Source of the DNA: Mimachlamys varia
Lineage: Eukaryota > Mollusca > Bivalvia > Pectinida > Pectinidae
Direction: 5' to 3'
NCBI GenBank assembly: GCA_947623455.1
Contig: OX392538.1
Span: forward strand, 3,224,001 to 3,288,000
Length of the DNA: 64,000 nt
Part shown: positions 48,791-61,845 of the stretch, piece after piece
Layout: each line of letters begins with the position of its first letter
Position numbering within the stretch: position 1 is the stretch's first letter
Made by a program: the position numbers and the translations under genes
Notes under the pieces: model-generated
What the model saw: the letters and a program-made list of their open reading frames with translations, nothing else
Databases searched by the model: none
Told to the model about the DNA's origin: nothing

Positions 48791-49110
48791 TGCAGAACTG
48801 GACTGGGTTGATCTTAGGCGACCAGATAGCTTAATTGGTCGAATGTCCGTCTAGATTTTGGAAGGTCTTGGGTTTGAACTCCGTTCTGGCGTTTCATTTT
48901 CCCCTCTCCTGTTACAGTGGTACCTGTGACTAACCCTTGTTTCAAGCCTTGGTGTATGCCTGGCAAGATGATACCCGAACCTAGGTTTTAAATAGTTATG
49001 TCTTCAGAGCAAAGACTTGGAAAAAGGGGGAGGAAAATAGCAGAGCTGAACTGGGTCGATCATTGGTGACCAGATAGCTCAATTGGATGAGGGTTTTTCC
49101 AGAGTTGGTC
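48791..49110 (+). mobile_element. tRNA-derived SINE, head-body-head copy
   Basis: Head (GGACTGGGTTGATC, ATAGCTTAATTGGTCGAATG, GGTTTGAACTCCGTTCTGG), body (CTTGTTTCAAGCCTTGG, GATACCCGAACCTAGG) and a second head from about 49040 (ATAGCTCAATTGGATGAGG) that breaks off. Same order as 28356-28741. Confidence 0.85.
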
Positions 49111-52100
49111 CACTTTCAGCCAGGATTATCTCGACACCTCAATGTACAGGTTTTTTATTAACTTTAAGGGTTCAGAGTTCTGATCAGTGCTTCTTATTTT
49201 CTCTCAGGCTGAGCTAATTGTACTAGACATGCAAAATCAGTCAAAGTAACTTGTTGTGCCTAATTAACCTGTTCCACTTTACTATTTGCTTGGTGCCTTT
49301 GTAATCTTTAGATACCATTACACTTTATACTTCCTATCTTTAAGTCACTTTTCTTCAGGCAGTCACTGTTAATGAAAAACAGAATATTCGACTTGTTTAC
49401 CTGTATATGTAGATAGCAGATTGGTGAAGAGCACTTTGTCCATGGAATGTTTTATATCCCCACCATGAAATGGCCGGGGCATATAGTGTTGTGTTGCCCT
49501 AATCGGCCATCTGACATTCTGTCGTAATTTCTTTAAATCCACACATTTAAATGTACTCTTTAATGGATAGAGATACTGAACTGTAATTTGGTATGTAGTT
49601 ATACAAGGAAAAAGTTAGGCTCTGATTTGGTGAAGTTTTACCTGTTTTATGGCCAAATCCAACTTCTAGAATTGTTTAATAAATTTCACAAAAATGGTAT
49701 GACATAAATTGGAGAGCCTGATATAACTCCAGTGGTTTGAAGAAAATAACTAGGAAAAAGTATGACCAAATGTGCTGCACCTCTAGTTCTCGTTCTCACA
49801 AGTCTTAGGTATACCTTTTACAAATCCAGTAACATTTCAACTTCTAATAATAATTTCATGCATTGCTTGTCATATTTTCTTTACAAGTATTATTCAACAA
49901 GTTTCAGTTATGCTTTGTTGGATGTTTATTATGATTAGATCTATACCTAACATCTGTAAATCCCAGGTTTTTGCTTGCTGAATACACTAGAAATAATTTC
50001 TCACAGTCGGAGTCATTAGCCCAGTTACAAAAAACATCATCTGGATCTCTTCAACAAACTGAATATAATAAACTTGTTTAAATTAGATTACTGGTATGAG
50101 ATATATCAAATGTTAAATTTGGGGTTCCTTATTGCTTCTAAATATTATTTTACATTCCTGCTACACATCATAATAGTAATATGTGAAGAACACTGCCATA
50201 ATTCATGCACAATTAATTCTACAGCAATATTATGTAATTTATATTTAAGGGTAAACCATATTGTTGGAGAATTGGTTATGTTTCAAAATAGTGTATTCAC
50301 CATAATTAGCACACAGGGCATCTAAAAAAATGGTTCCAGATACTTAATAGGATAACAAAACCAACATCTGGACGAAAAATGTCATTTGTTTATAAAGTAA
50401 ATAAGTATGATGTATTGTGACAAGAATGGGTGACATTATTGTTATCAATTTCGGCCAATTTGTACATATATTACCAATATTTGTGGGTGTTTTTTCTTGT
50501 AAACATGTGCACTGTGAGGTTTACCATACCATTAAATAGAATATATATAATTCTAATACCTCCGTAGAAGGGGTGGGGCATTATAGTAGGAGGGGTGCTA
50601 AATATGGCAAATACATTATTTTGAAATGATATTAAAGAATGAAATTATTCAACAATTTTTCGTTCCATTGATTAATTACGTCAATATTTATGTACACATA
50701 TATTTTTTCTACACTCAGCAATAACTTATTGTTCACAGCATTGTTGTTTTGTTATCATATAAAGTAAGTATCATATTTTATTGATTTATTACTGAAAATG
50801 CTCTGAAAACTGAGATTTGAAAAATGATATTCCTAATAGATGGTTTTGTTGTTGTCTTATTTTACCATGGCAGAGTGACATCTAGGGATGAGGAATTTTA
50901 CTTTAACCATTTTTGGGGTATTTAACAGTTTATATACATAAGCTGTCCTTTATATTCTAGAAATGATAAATTTTGATGTTCAATATGAAAAATTGATATT
51001 GCATAAGTTAAAGGTTCCAGCAGGGGACGTAAAATTTCAATATTTTTTATTTAAACTACACAAGTCTGAATAGAGGACTTGATTACAACATTACAGAGCA
51101 ATCGTAATCATACCTATCTTTTTTGCAGACAATTAACTTTGTTGTCAAGTAAAAAATGTTTTTTGTTTAACCCCTTGAGGTGGCGGGCATGTCTAACTTA
51201 CTGATTAAAAAAAGCCTGCCTGACCCTGTAGGGTTGTGGAAGGCGGCCTGTCTGACCCCCCCGGGGTCGGGGCAGACGGTTGGCAGCCATGTATACCTGT
51301 AACATGGTGATGGGGTGTTATCTCTCTGTCTAGAGTTGTAGAGACAATAGTTGGAGGACGTCCACCAGTACAACTACCCGTCTGTCTACTATGTTACCAG
51401 CAATCTTATCAGATCACAGCACTCTAATGTCATCTGACACCAATTAAATTAGTTTAAATGTTCCGCTGGCCCAGAATTAATTGAAATATCACATGACGTT
51501 TTTATCTGTAAAAAATTCCGCTGAATGACTTTAAATGTATACGTGAGCACGCCTGATTGGTTTTTCACGCCGATACATCTGCCTGTTGATCACTCAGTGA
51601 CAATTGTCTGTGTTGCTTCCATTGTCGTGTGACAGAGTTATCTGACCTTAGTTCTGATGGTCATTGATAACATGACAGTTTTGAATTAGCAGAACACCTG
51701 ACAATCTTCCAAATATGGTTAATTAGGAACATACAATATGCTCACACAAGAAAAACAAGGGTAGCATAATTGATTTTTTACCTCGTTAAGAATCCATTAA
51801 GTCTGTCAATAAGTCTGTTGAGATTTTTTGCAGAAGAAAACATTTTGTGAATAGATAGTTTATTTCTAATAATGTAACAACCATGCATGTATCAAATACA
51901 GAAATTATCTTTCTTTCTCAGAGATAATATCAAACAGAAAAGATCCAATCTCTGAATCAAACACTGCACATGCTTATTACTTCTGTTTTTATATTAAACA
52001 TACAAATGGAATAATGATGGTGAAATATAATTAAAAGATAAACTGTAGATTTTTCCTATGCAGAACCTCTTCATTGAATTATGCAAGCATGCATGCCCAC

Positions 52101-52392
52101 CAGTTGTAGATCTAGGAGATAGATGGCCGTAGACTACGAATCAATAAAGATATTTATTATTGGTCAACGAGAAGTTACCAGGACTTCACTTGCCTGCATG
52201 AACATGTTTTTATGTTGTTGTTTGATATCTGAAGAACACTGCATATATATGTTGTATTTGTTCTACCGAAATTTGTGTAGGGAATTAATTTTTTGTAGTG
52301 ATCATTTATGTCCAAGGTCAGTTTTATGAAACAAGAAAGCTACCTTAAAATTAAATACTCTTGACTCACAGAAAACAGAAAAAAGGTTTTAA
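49111..52392. other. AT-rich intergenic sequence
   Basis: No exon, RNA gene or named element. A GC-rich patch at 51170-51300 contains a CCCCCCCGGGGTCGGGG-like near-palindrome of unknown meaning. Confidence 0.45.
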
Positions 52393-52787
52393 GGCCCAAT
52401 ATACGTAACTTCAGACAATTTTTCGGGATTCTGAAAAATTATGAAAAAAAAATTCAGTTGATAACCATGCAAAAATAAGTCTAAAACAAAGTAAACCTGA
52501 GCGGTAACTAACAAGAAACTCTTGACAGAAAAATCTAAAGAATTGAAAATAATTCAGGTGTGGCCCATTTCAACAACAAGCCGAAGTTAGATGACAGTTC
52601 AAAATGGACGTGTGTTTACAAATACTGTGTTTCAACTGCTGCTGTACCGGTTGTACCGGTAACTGCATAAGAATTCATCTTGAATATTGCTGATATCAGT
52701 TAATCTTAACTAATTGCATAAATATAATGAGTTATTAGGATTGATTTTCGCTTCCAAGTTTTACCGAAAGTTACGTATATTGGGCTT
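52393..52787. mobile_element. piggyBac-like MITE, copy 3
   Basis: TTAA at both ends (52389-52392 and 52788-52791); termini GGCCCAATATACG and CGTATATTGGGCTT. Most diverged of the three, with a duplicated TTGTACCGG inside. Confidence 0.88.
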
Positions 52788-53470
52788 TTAAGAAACCAAT
52801 CAAGATATTCTTTTTTTCGCCTTAAATGTTACATCTTGTTTTAATATATACCCATGCCTGCTGAATAAATTGTTTTTAGTATTTTGATATTTGCGCCAGG
52901 TTTTCAATGCTTTTAAATGATGAAATTGGTATGTGCTAAACATTTTTTGACATCTGTCATGAAAACCACCAGTGTAATACACAGGTGCTGGATACAAACA
53001 TGTGTTGTGTGTACAGTGCTATACACAACATATTTAGTATACACAACATATTAGTACCCCTGATGTGACAGCTAGCTATACTGTTGGTGTATAACAAAGT
53101 GTATTCTTAGTCCTGTATATATACATTTATCTTTTGCTATGTTACTTGCATATCCTTATTTGAATTTATATTTTAACCAAAAATTGGCACAAATGATGTT
53201 TTTATGAAATAGATGTTTGTATGATGTAATAAGTACACCAATTACCTGTTGATACTTGTTTATTATAATTATCATTATTGTCAGTGCAGCTTTATTAAGA
53301 GATTATAACCATTCCACATTTCACCATTGTAGCTGTACAGTCTACACACCAGCTGTCGTGTTAGTCTACAGCGAAACCTTGTTGGCGACCATACTTAAAA
53401 TATCTTCCTTAATGTTTTTTTTGTTGGAAAAATGTTATGTTAAGCAACACTTTTTGTTATATCTGAATTT
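52788..53470. other. AT-rich intergenic sequence; nothing recognised
   Basis: Short local repeats of TACACAACATATTAGTA near 53020-53060 only. Confidence 0.5.
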
Positions 53471-53471
53471 T

Positions 53472-53740
53472 TAGGTCACCTGAGCTAGGCTCTCAAGTGA
53501 CCTTTTCTGACCGCTTTCTGTCTGTTGTCGTCCGTTGTGCGTAATTGATTTACTTCCATTTTTTACTTCTTTTGAAGCACCAGTGGATGGATTTTTTTGA
53601 ATTTTTTTTGGTGACATTACAAGTATTGTATTTCAATTGGTTTGCATGTTGATTTCAACATCACATCTCAACAATGAAACTGACTTACCATTACCTATCG
53701 TATAACTCTGGTGACAGCTAGGGCCTTGGGCCTTTTGTTC
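53472..53740 (+). mobile_element. Short pearl/Helitron-like element
   Basis: AGGTCACCTGAGCTAGGCTC and TCAAGTGACC at the left, TCTGGTGACAGCTAGGGCC and TTGGGCCTTTTG at the right: same plan as 41379-42768 (hairpin left end, GGGCC-TT-GGGCC hairpin right end) but without the internal tandem repeats. Confidence 0.7.
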
Positions 53741-53987
53741 TGACGAATATCTACTTTTGGGGTTCCATTATTTGTTACTTTTTATGTGTGGAAAACCATT
53801 TTTAATATAACTTATCTTTAAGGTTCTGAAGATGAAGGGCTAGCACATTGTTTGCTATACCTTTGAATAGCAATATCGTTAATTACTTGAAGTAAATTTC
53901 TGATTATTGAACGAATGTTAATTGTGAATTACCGGTAGGACCTACGCAGTAGATGTAGAATGTACATGTGTTTGTCTTTTGGGCTCC

Positions 53988-54085
53988 TTACTTACATCAT
54001 ACATCCCTGAGGACTCATAATTGAGCTCGTCCAATCCAAAGGTTGGAATAGTTTCATATCACATTTCTGGGGTCAGTGAGTTAAT
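53988..54085. mobile_element. Short palindromic repeat, copy 3 (diverged)
   Basis: ACATCCCTGAGGACTC..., CAAAGGTTGGAATAGTTTCA, ...TCTGGGGTCAGTGAGTTAA. Same order as 32790 and 34838. Confidence 0.5.
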
Positions 54086-54282
54086 ATGCAGCATCAGTTA
54101 GGCCGGTGTTGATTACTTGAAGAAATACACTGTGCATGCCTTTGTTAGGAAGATATCAAGTTTCAAGTTTGTTATACACATTAGTAGAAAGTGTAATTAT
54201 AAGATTGTAATTTGATGAAGTTTGTCAGCCTTATCCTTATGTGACCTGGAAAATTTATAGCTGATATCTGTTTTATAGTATG

Positions 54283-54945
54283 AACCTGGCTAGCCCTATG
54301 TAGGACTGACCCTGGCTGTGATGCTAGCCCTATGTAGGACTGACCCTGGCTGTGATGCTAGCCCTATGTAGGACTGACCCTGGCTGTGATGCTAGCCCTA
54401 TGTAGGACTGACCCTGGCTGTGAGGCTAGCCTTAAGTAGGACCGACCCTGGCTGTGAAGCCAGACTTAAGTAGGACCGACCCTGGCTGTAAAGCCAGCCT
54501 TAAGTAGGACTGACCCTGGCTGTGAAGCCAGCCTTAAGTAGGACTGACCCTGGTTGTGAGGCTAGCCCTATGTAGGACTGACCGTGGCTGTGAGGCTAGC
54601 CTTAAGTAGGACTGACCCTGGCTGTGAGGCTAGCCTTAATTAGGACTGACCCTAGCCGTGACACATGCCTTTAGTAGGACTGACCTTGTCCAAGACGCTA
54701 GCCTTAAGTAGGACTGACCTGGCTGTGAAGCCAGCCTTATGTAAGTAGCACTGACCCTGGCTGTGATGCCAGCCTTAAGTAGGACTGACCCTGGTTGTGA
54801 CGCTAGCCTTAAATTGGTCTGACCCTGGCTGTGACGCCAGCCTTAAGTAGGACTGACTCTTGCTGTGATGCTAGCCTTAGGTAGGACTTACCCTGGCTGT
54901 GATGCTAGCCTTAGGTAGGACTGACCCTGGCTGTGATGCCAGCTG
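54283..54945. repeat. 34-bp minisatellite, about 19 copies
   Basis: Unit CTGACCCTGGCTGTGATGCT AGCCTTAAGTAGGA. The first four copies (AGCCCTATGTAGGA) are identical; later ones diverge. Confidence 0.95.
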
Positions 54946-55269
54946 TGTGTACGACTTAGAGACACTCTAATTTTATCATGTTGGCTGTGTTCTGCCATGT
55001 TTTGTCTGTGTGTTTTGTTTTTGTTGTAAAATGGTTGTGAGTACCAAAACTGCTTTATCTGGAATAAAGATAAAATGAAAATAATTTTCAACTTTGTTAT
55101 ATGTGATGATTTGTATACGGCCTTGCATTTTAAGTATGAATAGAATGGAGATAATCATGGTAAAACACAAGGCATTGGAAACAGAAAAATGGTTAACAGT
55201 AACAGATTTATAATAGAGTACATTGTAAATATAATGTACTGTAAATCTGTAGAATTTTTGATACATTCT

Positions 55270-57560
55270 ACAGACGACATTGCTTGGGATGCCCGGATAT
55301 TCTTCCTTGCCTTCTTGCCTTGCCAATTCTGGCTGTGACGTCTCGATCTGTGTCTCCCTGTCCATCAATCACACTTCCCAGGTAGACAAAGGTCTCAACC
55401 TCCCTGATGGGCTCACTGCTTGCTGTGACTGGAGCGTTGGCATTTCATCAGCTCTGTCTCCTTCTTGTTGATCTGTTCCTGCCAATGTGGTCTCCAGTAG
55501 GATGGTCTTATTCTGCATCTGGTTGTAGCTGTGAGACAGGAGCACAAGAACATCAGCAAGTCAAAGTCCGTCCTACTAGAACGTCCCGTGTCTCAGCAAC
55601 TTCCACAGCATCTGTCTGTCCACACTGTCGAGGACTTTCTCGTAGTTGATGAAGTTGATGTAGAGATAAGAGTCTCACTCGAGCGACTGCTCCACTATAA
55701 TACTTAGGCTAGTGATCAGGTCAATACAAGATATGTTCCTGCTGATCTTGGAGCTTAGGGTCAACTGCTTCCTTCATCCTCTCCAATAAAACTCTGTTGA
55801 GAACCTTGCCTGGGACTGAGAGGAGCATGCTTCTTCTGTAGTCGCTGCATTCCCTGAGTCCCCTTTCTTAGGCAACTTATAAAAATGCCTTCCTTCCACT
55901 GGCCAGGTACCTACTCTTCCTCACAGATTTAGCTGAAGAGACTGTGAAGCATATTGACAGTTGTCTCCATGCCTGTCTTGATGGCTTCTGCTGGTATATT
56001 GTCTGGTCCTGCAGCTTTCTCACTCTTCGGTGTCCTGATGTCCTTCTTGATCTCCTCTTTTGAGGGCTTGTCACAGTTGATGGGTAGGATTGTCTCTGCC
56101 GGTGGTATGCCTGGTGGTGCTTCTGTGACAGGACGGTTCAGTAGTTCCCTGAAGTGTTCTGCCCATATCTTCAGCTGTTCCTCAGTTGTTGTCAGTGGCG
56201 GACTGTCCGCTGGAACTTGCCTGGCAGCTTCTTGGTCACGTGGTCAGGTTTTTCGGGTTCCCCTTCCCTGCTGCTTCCTCTGCTGTTGTCTCTCTTGTCT
56301 TTCTTGATGGCTCTCTTCACCTCCTTGTTAGCTGTTATGCACTCTTTTTGTTCTCTTGCTTTTGTTGTTCTTGTTCAACTGATGTTCTAGTTTGTCTTCT
56401 TATCTTTCCTTGCTTCCCTTTTCTGGATGGTGTCTGAAGAGATCCAGTCTTTGTACTGTGTCCTTGTCCTGCCAAAAACTTCCTCATAGGTGTTGAGCCA
56501 GAACTTTTTGATGTATTGCCACTTTGGCCTCATATCTGTCTCATTCTCATCTGTTAGTTCTTCAGAGACTGGAACCTGTCGGAAAGTCTGATCTGGAAGG
56601 ATTCTTTTTTCCCCCTTTCCTCAACTGTCCTACATTGTACCTTGTTCTAGTGTTGTCAGTGCTAGTGTGTTTCTTCAGTCGGAGTCTCATTAATGTCAAG
56701 AGAAGTTGGTGGTCTTTAGCACATCTGCTGCACTCATCACCAGCACATTCGCCATGACCTCCTGAACGTCTGGCTGATGCAGATATGGTCTCTCTGGTTC
56801 TCTGTGATGTTGTTTTGGAATCTCCATTTTGCTTTTGGGGATGCATTCATATTATGGGAAGATGCTACCACCTATCACCAACTGGTTCAAAGCACACAGG
56901 TCAGCAAAGCCGTTCTCGTTCATCTTTCCCAGTCCATGTATCGCCATGATGTCCTCGTAGCCAGTGTTGACGGACCATATCTTGGCTTTGAGGTCTCCCA
57001 TCAGAATCCACATGTCGCTGGCACTTGCCTCTGTCTACAACTTCCTGAAGCTGTTGGTAGAACTCCTTCTTCTCTTCTTCCGCATCATGGGTGAGAACAA
57101 ACCCCTGGGTGATGTTCAGCTTGATGTTTTTCTCAGTAGTGAACTTGGCCGTGATGATGCGGGATTTGACAGGTTCTCAGCTGATGAGTGCATGCTGTGC
57201 TTCTGGTGCCAGCATTAGTGCCACATCCTCTGTGCGTGTGGCTCCATCATCTGTGTGTCCCGAGTAAACCAGCGTTTCTCCAGATGCCTGTGTATCTGTC
57301 CTGTCTGCAACCATCTTGTCTCACTCATGTCTAGCACTACTATCTTATAGATCTTCATCTCGCTAGCTACTTTGGCGGTTCTCCCCGTCTCACACATCAT
57401 CCTGACTTTCTATATAGCAATTCTTGTTGTCCTACAGCCCTACAGCTTCTTTTTGGCTCCCACTGCATTATAATTCTCAAGGATGGAGACCCTTCCTTGC
57501 CCAAGGGAAAATTCTGGTTTAAATTTGTTAGCCCTACGTCAACCTATTACCCTCTAGGTG
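55270..57560 (-). pseudogene. Decayed RTE-like non-LTR retrotransposon
   Basis: Read on the minus strand from about 57.5 kb. First, endonuclease-like sequence with DMSETRWLQTGQ near 57,320 and a GLGKMNENG-like block near 56,930. Then a charged spacer (IKKDKRDN near 56,300). Then reverse-transcriptase-like sequence (IWAEHFRELLNRPVTEAPPG near 56,150 and PKSEKAAGPDNIPAEAIKTG near 56,000). These fit endonuclease-RT proteins of the RTE type common in molluscs. Stops and frameshifts break the frame throughout, so the copy is dead. Plus-strand open frames here are shadows. Confidence 0.8.
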
Positions 57561-57765
57561 AGGTGGACCACATTTTCCTGACCGCTACCCTTCAACCTTT
57601 AAGCTTAGGTGTCCCCGTCAGGAGCATATGCTCCCGCTGACATAGCTCTCTGGGTCAAGTCATCACACCACTACAAGTGGTGGATCATTTTATGGCTATA
57701 GGAAATCAGTTTCCCTATGATAAAATTGGATAGTGTGAATAGGAAAATAGCTACCAGTATTGTTC
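57561..57765 (-). other. Possible 5' leader of the RTE-like relic
   Basis: GC-richer than its surroundings and continuous with the relic; no coding signal. Could be unrelated. Confidence 0.35.
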
Positions 57766-57786
57766 CCCCCCCCCCCCCCCCCCCCC
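57766..57786. repeat. Poly-C tract, 21 bases
   Basis: Uninterrupted run of C in an otherwise AT-rich region. Confidence 0.97.
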
Positions 57787-58499
57787 GAGAAGGTGACTTG
57801 TTGGGTCATAACATTCAGGTTGAAACCAAAAATCAGATATTCTATTTTAGGGTATGAAGAGATCAACACAGTTTTATTACATACACTAGAATAAGCCTTC
57901 GGTTTATCCCCACGAGAGGGACTCTGAGCCTCTGGGTCAGAATACAATGTATATAGAAGTCGGTAAGGAAACCTATGTACCCCATATATTAGCATATACA
58001 AATGTTAAGCATAAATATATAAAACACTATTTTAGCAAGTTTTACAGAAACCAAAGAGTGAACGAATGCATAATAGGGCTGACAGGTAGGTGGGAGGGCA
58101 GTTGGACGTTGTACAGAATTTCCCAATACCACAGATGTCCTGTCAAAATTAGACAGCCAATAAAAAGGAAAGTCGTCACAGTTTTAAATATTATATGTTT
58201 TATTAACATAATCTTTACCAATGTCTCACAATGGTTGTTGTTATTTTAACATTCAAATATCTCTATTTCATTTTAAGTTTGATAAATAAAGTCTAGGCAT
58301 TATTCATTTAAAATTGTTTTCTAAATGCACAATACTATTTCCCTACAAAATGATGGTATTTCTCCTGAATTAATCCAGGGAATTTCTTAAGACAAGATTT
58401 CTGTGAAAACTCTCAGAAATAATTACATGGAATTCTCTTAGACCTAACCTAAAGGAATTACTGGAGATTTGAAGATTCAGCTAAAGTTGTCCTTATTGC
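57787..58499. other. Intergenic sequence; nothing recognised
   Basis: No exon or element supported. Confidence 0.5.
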
Positions 58500-59235
58500 A
58501 AAGGTGTATGAAAAATGTGGTCTGATTACAGTTCTGTCCAGACTGACAAGGTTCCACTATACACATTGACAAAAATATCCAAACCAACTAGGTATACTGT
58601 ACACATAAACCAAAGCGTCCAGACTGGAAATATTCTGCTACTGTACACACAATTCAAAGTATACAGACTAACATGGTTCTACTTAACACGCAAATGAAAT
58701 TGTCTGGACTGAGAAAGGTTCTACTGTACACACAGATCAAAATGTCCAGACTGCCAAGGTTCGACTGTACACACAAACCAAAGTGTCCAGACTAACAAGG
58801 TTCTACTGTACACACAAACCCAAAGTATCCAGACTGCCAAGGTTATAATGTACACACATACCAAATTGTCTGGACTGAAAAAGGTTCTACTGTACACACA
58901 GACCAAAATGTCCAGACTAGCAAGGCTCTACTGTACACACAAACCAAAGTGTCCAGACTAACAATGTTCTACTGTACACACAAACCAAAGTGTCCAGACT
59001 AACAACATTCTACTGTACACACAAACCAAATTGTCCAGACTGACAACGTTCTACTGTACACACAAACCAAAGTGTCCAGACTAGCAAGGCTCTACTGTAC
59101 ACACAAACCAAAGTGTCCAGACTAACAATGTTCTACTGTACACACAAACCAAAGTGTCCAGACTAACAACATTCTACTGTACACACAAACCAAAGTATCA
59201 AGACTGACAAGGTTCTACTGTACACACAGATAGAG
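58500..59235. repeat. 41-bp minisatellite, about 17 copies
   Basis: Unit GTCCAGACTAACAATGTTCT ACTGTACACACAAACCAAAGT. The left half is degenerate; from 58,900 on copies are near-identical, with a ~164-bp (four-unit) block at about 58,910-59,020 repeated at about 59,080-59,180. Confidence 0.93.
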
Positions 59236-60364
59236 TGCTTTGTGTATTGACAAACACGACATATGAACTAGTGGTTATAATAATGACCTGTATGAACAAT
59301 ATGAATTTGATATATCGTGATCTTCATATATTAGCAGCCTTACAAAAATACTGGACAAAAATATTTTTGATCAATGACATGAAAGTAGTTCTGAAGATTT
59401 TATGTTTGTTTGGACAATGTACTACTGTATCAAATGTATCTCGCAGTATTATGATGTAAATGTTCACAACTTACGTGGTGCTGTGTTGAAGTACTCTCCT
59501 AATATAAACTCTAAGTCTCCTTCACACATGATTGAATTATTGTGATACTACCGGTACATCACATACAACATATAATATACTATCTTGTCTTAACAAGACT
59601 ACATTTATGGTAGTAAATATTACAAACAACACATTCATGAATTTGACTATCGGTGTATTGAACAATATTTGATGATGCCTGAACCCAGCGTATGAGCTCT
59701 GGTGAAGATTATAAGAAGGGGCTGTGTGCATGCACAGGGCTCTGATGCGGCCCTAATATCTAAACTGTATATGTAAAAAGTTAAGCCTTGAAGTAGCATA
59801 CTACCATAAACCATGCTTAAACTTTCAAGCTCCAAGAAGTACTTAACTCAGAAAATATAATTTCTGGTTTACATAGGAATATATATCAAAGTCTAAACAT
59901 ATATTATCCTTTCATCCAAAAAAGAGAGAGAAAATAATTATGTCCGGATCCTAAGACATCTTTTCTAAATGGGGAGACAGCTTTCCAAGATCAAAACAAT
60001 AACAAAGCCTGAAAATAAAATTGTTTTCTATTATTTCTGTTATAATTGATGAGGACAATCAACGCAAAATATGGTGAACTCCAATCTAGTCTTCTACAAA
60101 ACCTCACTTGTCTGAGGAAATTCTTAGGCTGATTCAATACTTCAGCAAAATACAAATGCACAATATCAATTTTTTTTAAAGAGCCCAGAGTGACTGTATC
60201 GCTATAACATGAATGTTTGAGCAATTCATGGGAAAATTTTGCAAGTATTTCAACATAATTATCGAGTCTCCTGGGGAGAAGAATGTTCCAGACTAAACAC
60301 AACTATTATAGTAATCTATCCCAACATGATAACGGTCAAATATCACCCAGGACCGGCAGCAGGT
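59236..60364. other. AT-rich intergenic sequence; nothing recognised
   Basis: No exon in either strand supported. Confidence 0.5.
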
Positions 60365-60800
60365 GAGCTTGTTACATGTCATTTACATATTTGACCACTG
60401 TGACCTTGAAAGTTGTTAAGGTCATCTCTTAAAAGAAATTTTACAATACTTAATACCAGGTAACTACTGGCCTAGTATCAGTACCCTGGGCCTCCTAGTA
60501 CATTAGAAGAGAACTTTTAAAGGTGTTCTTTCAATGTTTGAGCAATGTTAGGTCAACTTCATTCATTTGAGGTTCATTCATTTGAGAAAACTTTATAGTA
60601 TTTTATGCCAAGTACTTACTGGTCAGATATCAATACTCTAGCATTCCAGCTATTCTGAAGAAGATTTTTTTAATGTTTTCCACATATTTGACTTCTCTGA
60701 CCTTGAAAGTGGGCTAAGGTAATTTAGTTGAGAACAGTTTATAGTGCTTCATGCCAAGTATACCTACTGGCCATATATCAATACTCTGGAAATTGTTTAG
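60365..60800. repeat. Degenerate ~170-bp tandem repeat, about 3 copies
   Basis: Shared words: TTTGACCACTGTGACCTTGA or TTGACTTCTCTGACCTTGA, TTTATAGTNNTTNATGCCA, AGTACTTACTGGNCAGATAT and CAATACTCTGG. Resembles old internal repeats of bivalve mobile elements; no ends identified. Confidence 0.6.
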
Positions 60801-60964
60801 AGTTTAAAAATTGGATGGAAGATCGACGATGGATACCACGCAACGGCGTAACCTCATCATCACTTGTCGTTTCGGGCCTGGTGAGCCAACAAATTTCAAG
60901 TTATAACAGAACTAACAAATTCTACATGTCAACAAATATTGGGGCATTTATTCTTAAAACAAAT

Positions 60965-61845
60965 TAATCAAGAACACAACACTAGCTAGGACAAAAAAAA
61001 CTCAAACCATCCACACCATCACTATACAACACAACACTAGCTAGGACTAACAAAACTCAAACCATCCACACCATCACTATACAACACAACAGTAGCTAGG
61101 ACTAACAAAACTCAAACCATCCACACCATCACTATACAACACAACACTAGCTAGGACTAACAAAACTCAAACCATCCACACCATCACTATACAACACAAC
61201 ACTAGCTATAGGACTAACAAAACTCAAACCATCCACACCATCACTATACAACACAACACTAGCTAGGACTAACAAAACTTAAAACATCCACACTATCACT
61301 ATACAACACAACACTAGCTAGGACTAACAAAACTTGAAACATCCACACCATCACTATACAACACAACACTAGCTAGGTCTAACAAAACTTAAAACATCCA
61401 CAACATCACTATACAACACAACACTAGCTAGGACTAACAAAACTCAAACGATATACACCATCACTATACACACAACACTAGCTAGGACTAACAAAACTTA
61501 AAACATCCACACCATCACTATACAACACAACACTAGCTAGGACAAAAAAAACTCAAACCATCCACACCATCACTATACAACACAACACTAGCTAGGACTA
61601 ACAAAACTTAAAACATCCACAACATCACTATACAACACAACACTAGCTAGGACTAACAAAACTCAAATCATCCACAACATCACTATACAACACAACACTA
61701 GCTAGGACTAACAAAACTTAAAACATCCACAACATCACTATACAACACAACACTAGCTAGGACTAACAAAACTCAAGTCATCCACAACATCACTATACAA
61801 CACAACACTAGCTAGGACTAACAAAACTTAAAACACCCACTAAAA
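60965..61845. repeat. 55-bp minisatellite, about 16 copies
   Basis: Unit CCATCACTATACAACACAAC ACTAGCTAGGACTAACAAAA CTCAAACCATCCACA. Two subtypes (CTCAAACCATCCACACC and CTTAAAACATCCACAAC) alternate in the right half, giving a 110-bp higher-order unit near 61,600-61,840. Confidence 0.95.

Noticed and set aside
55280..57218. Plus-strand hydrophobic frames as genes
   Set aside because: They are the reverse complement of a minus-strand RTE-like endonuclease/RT relic.
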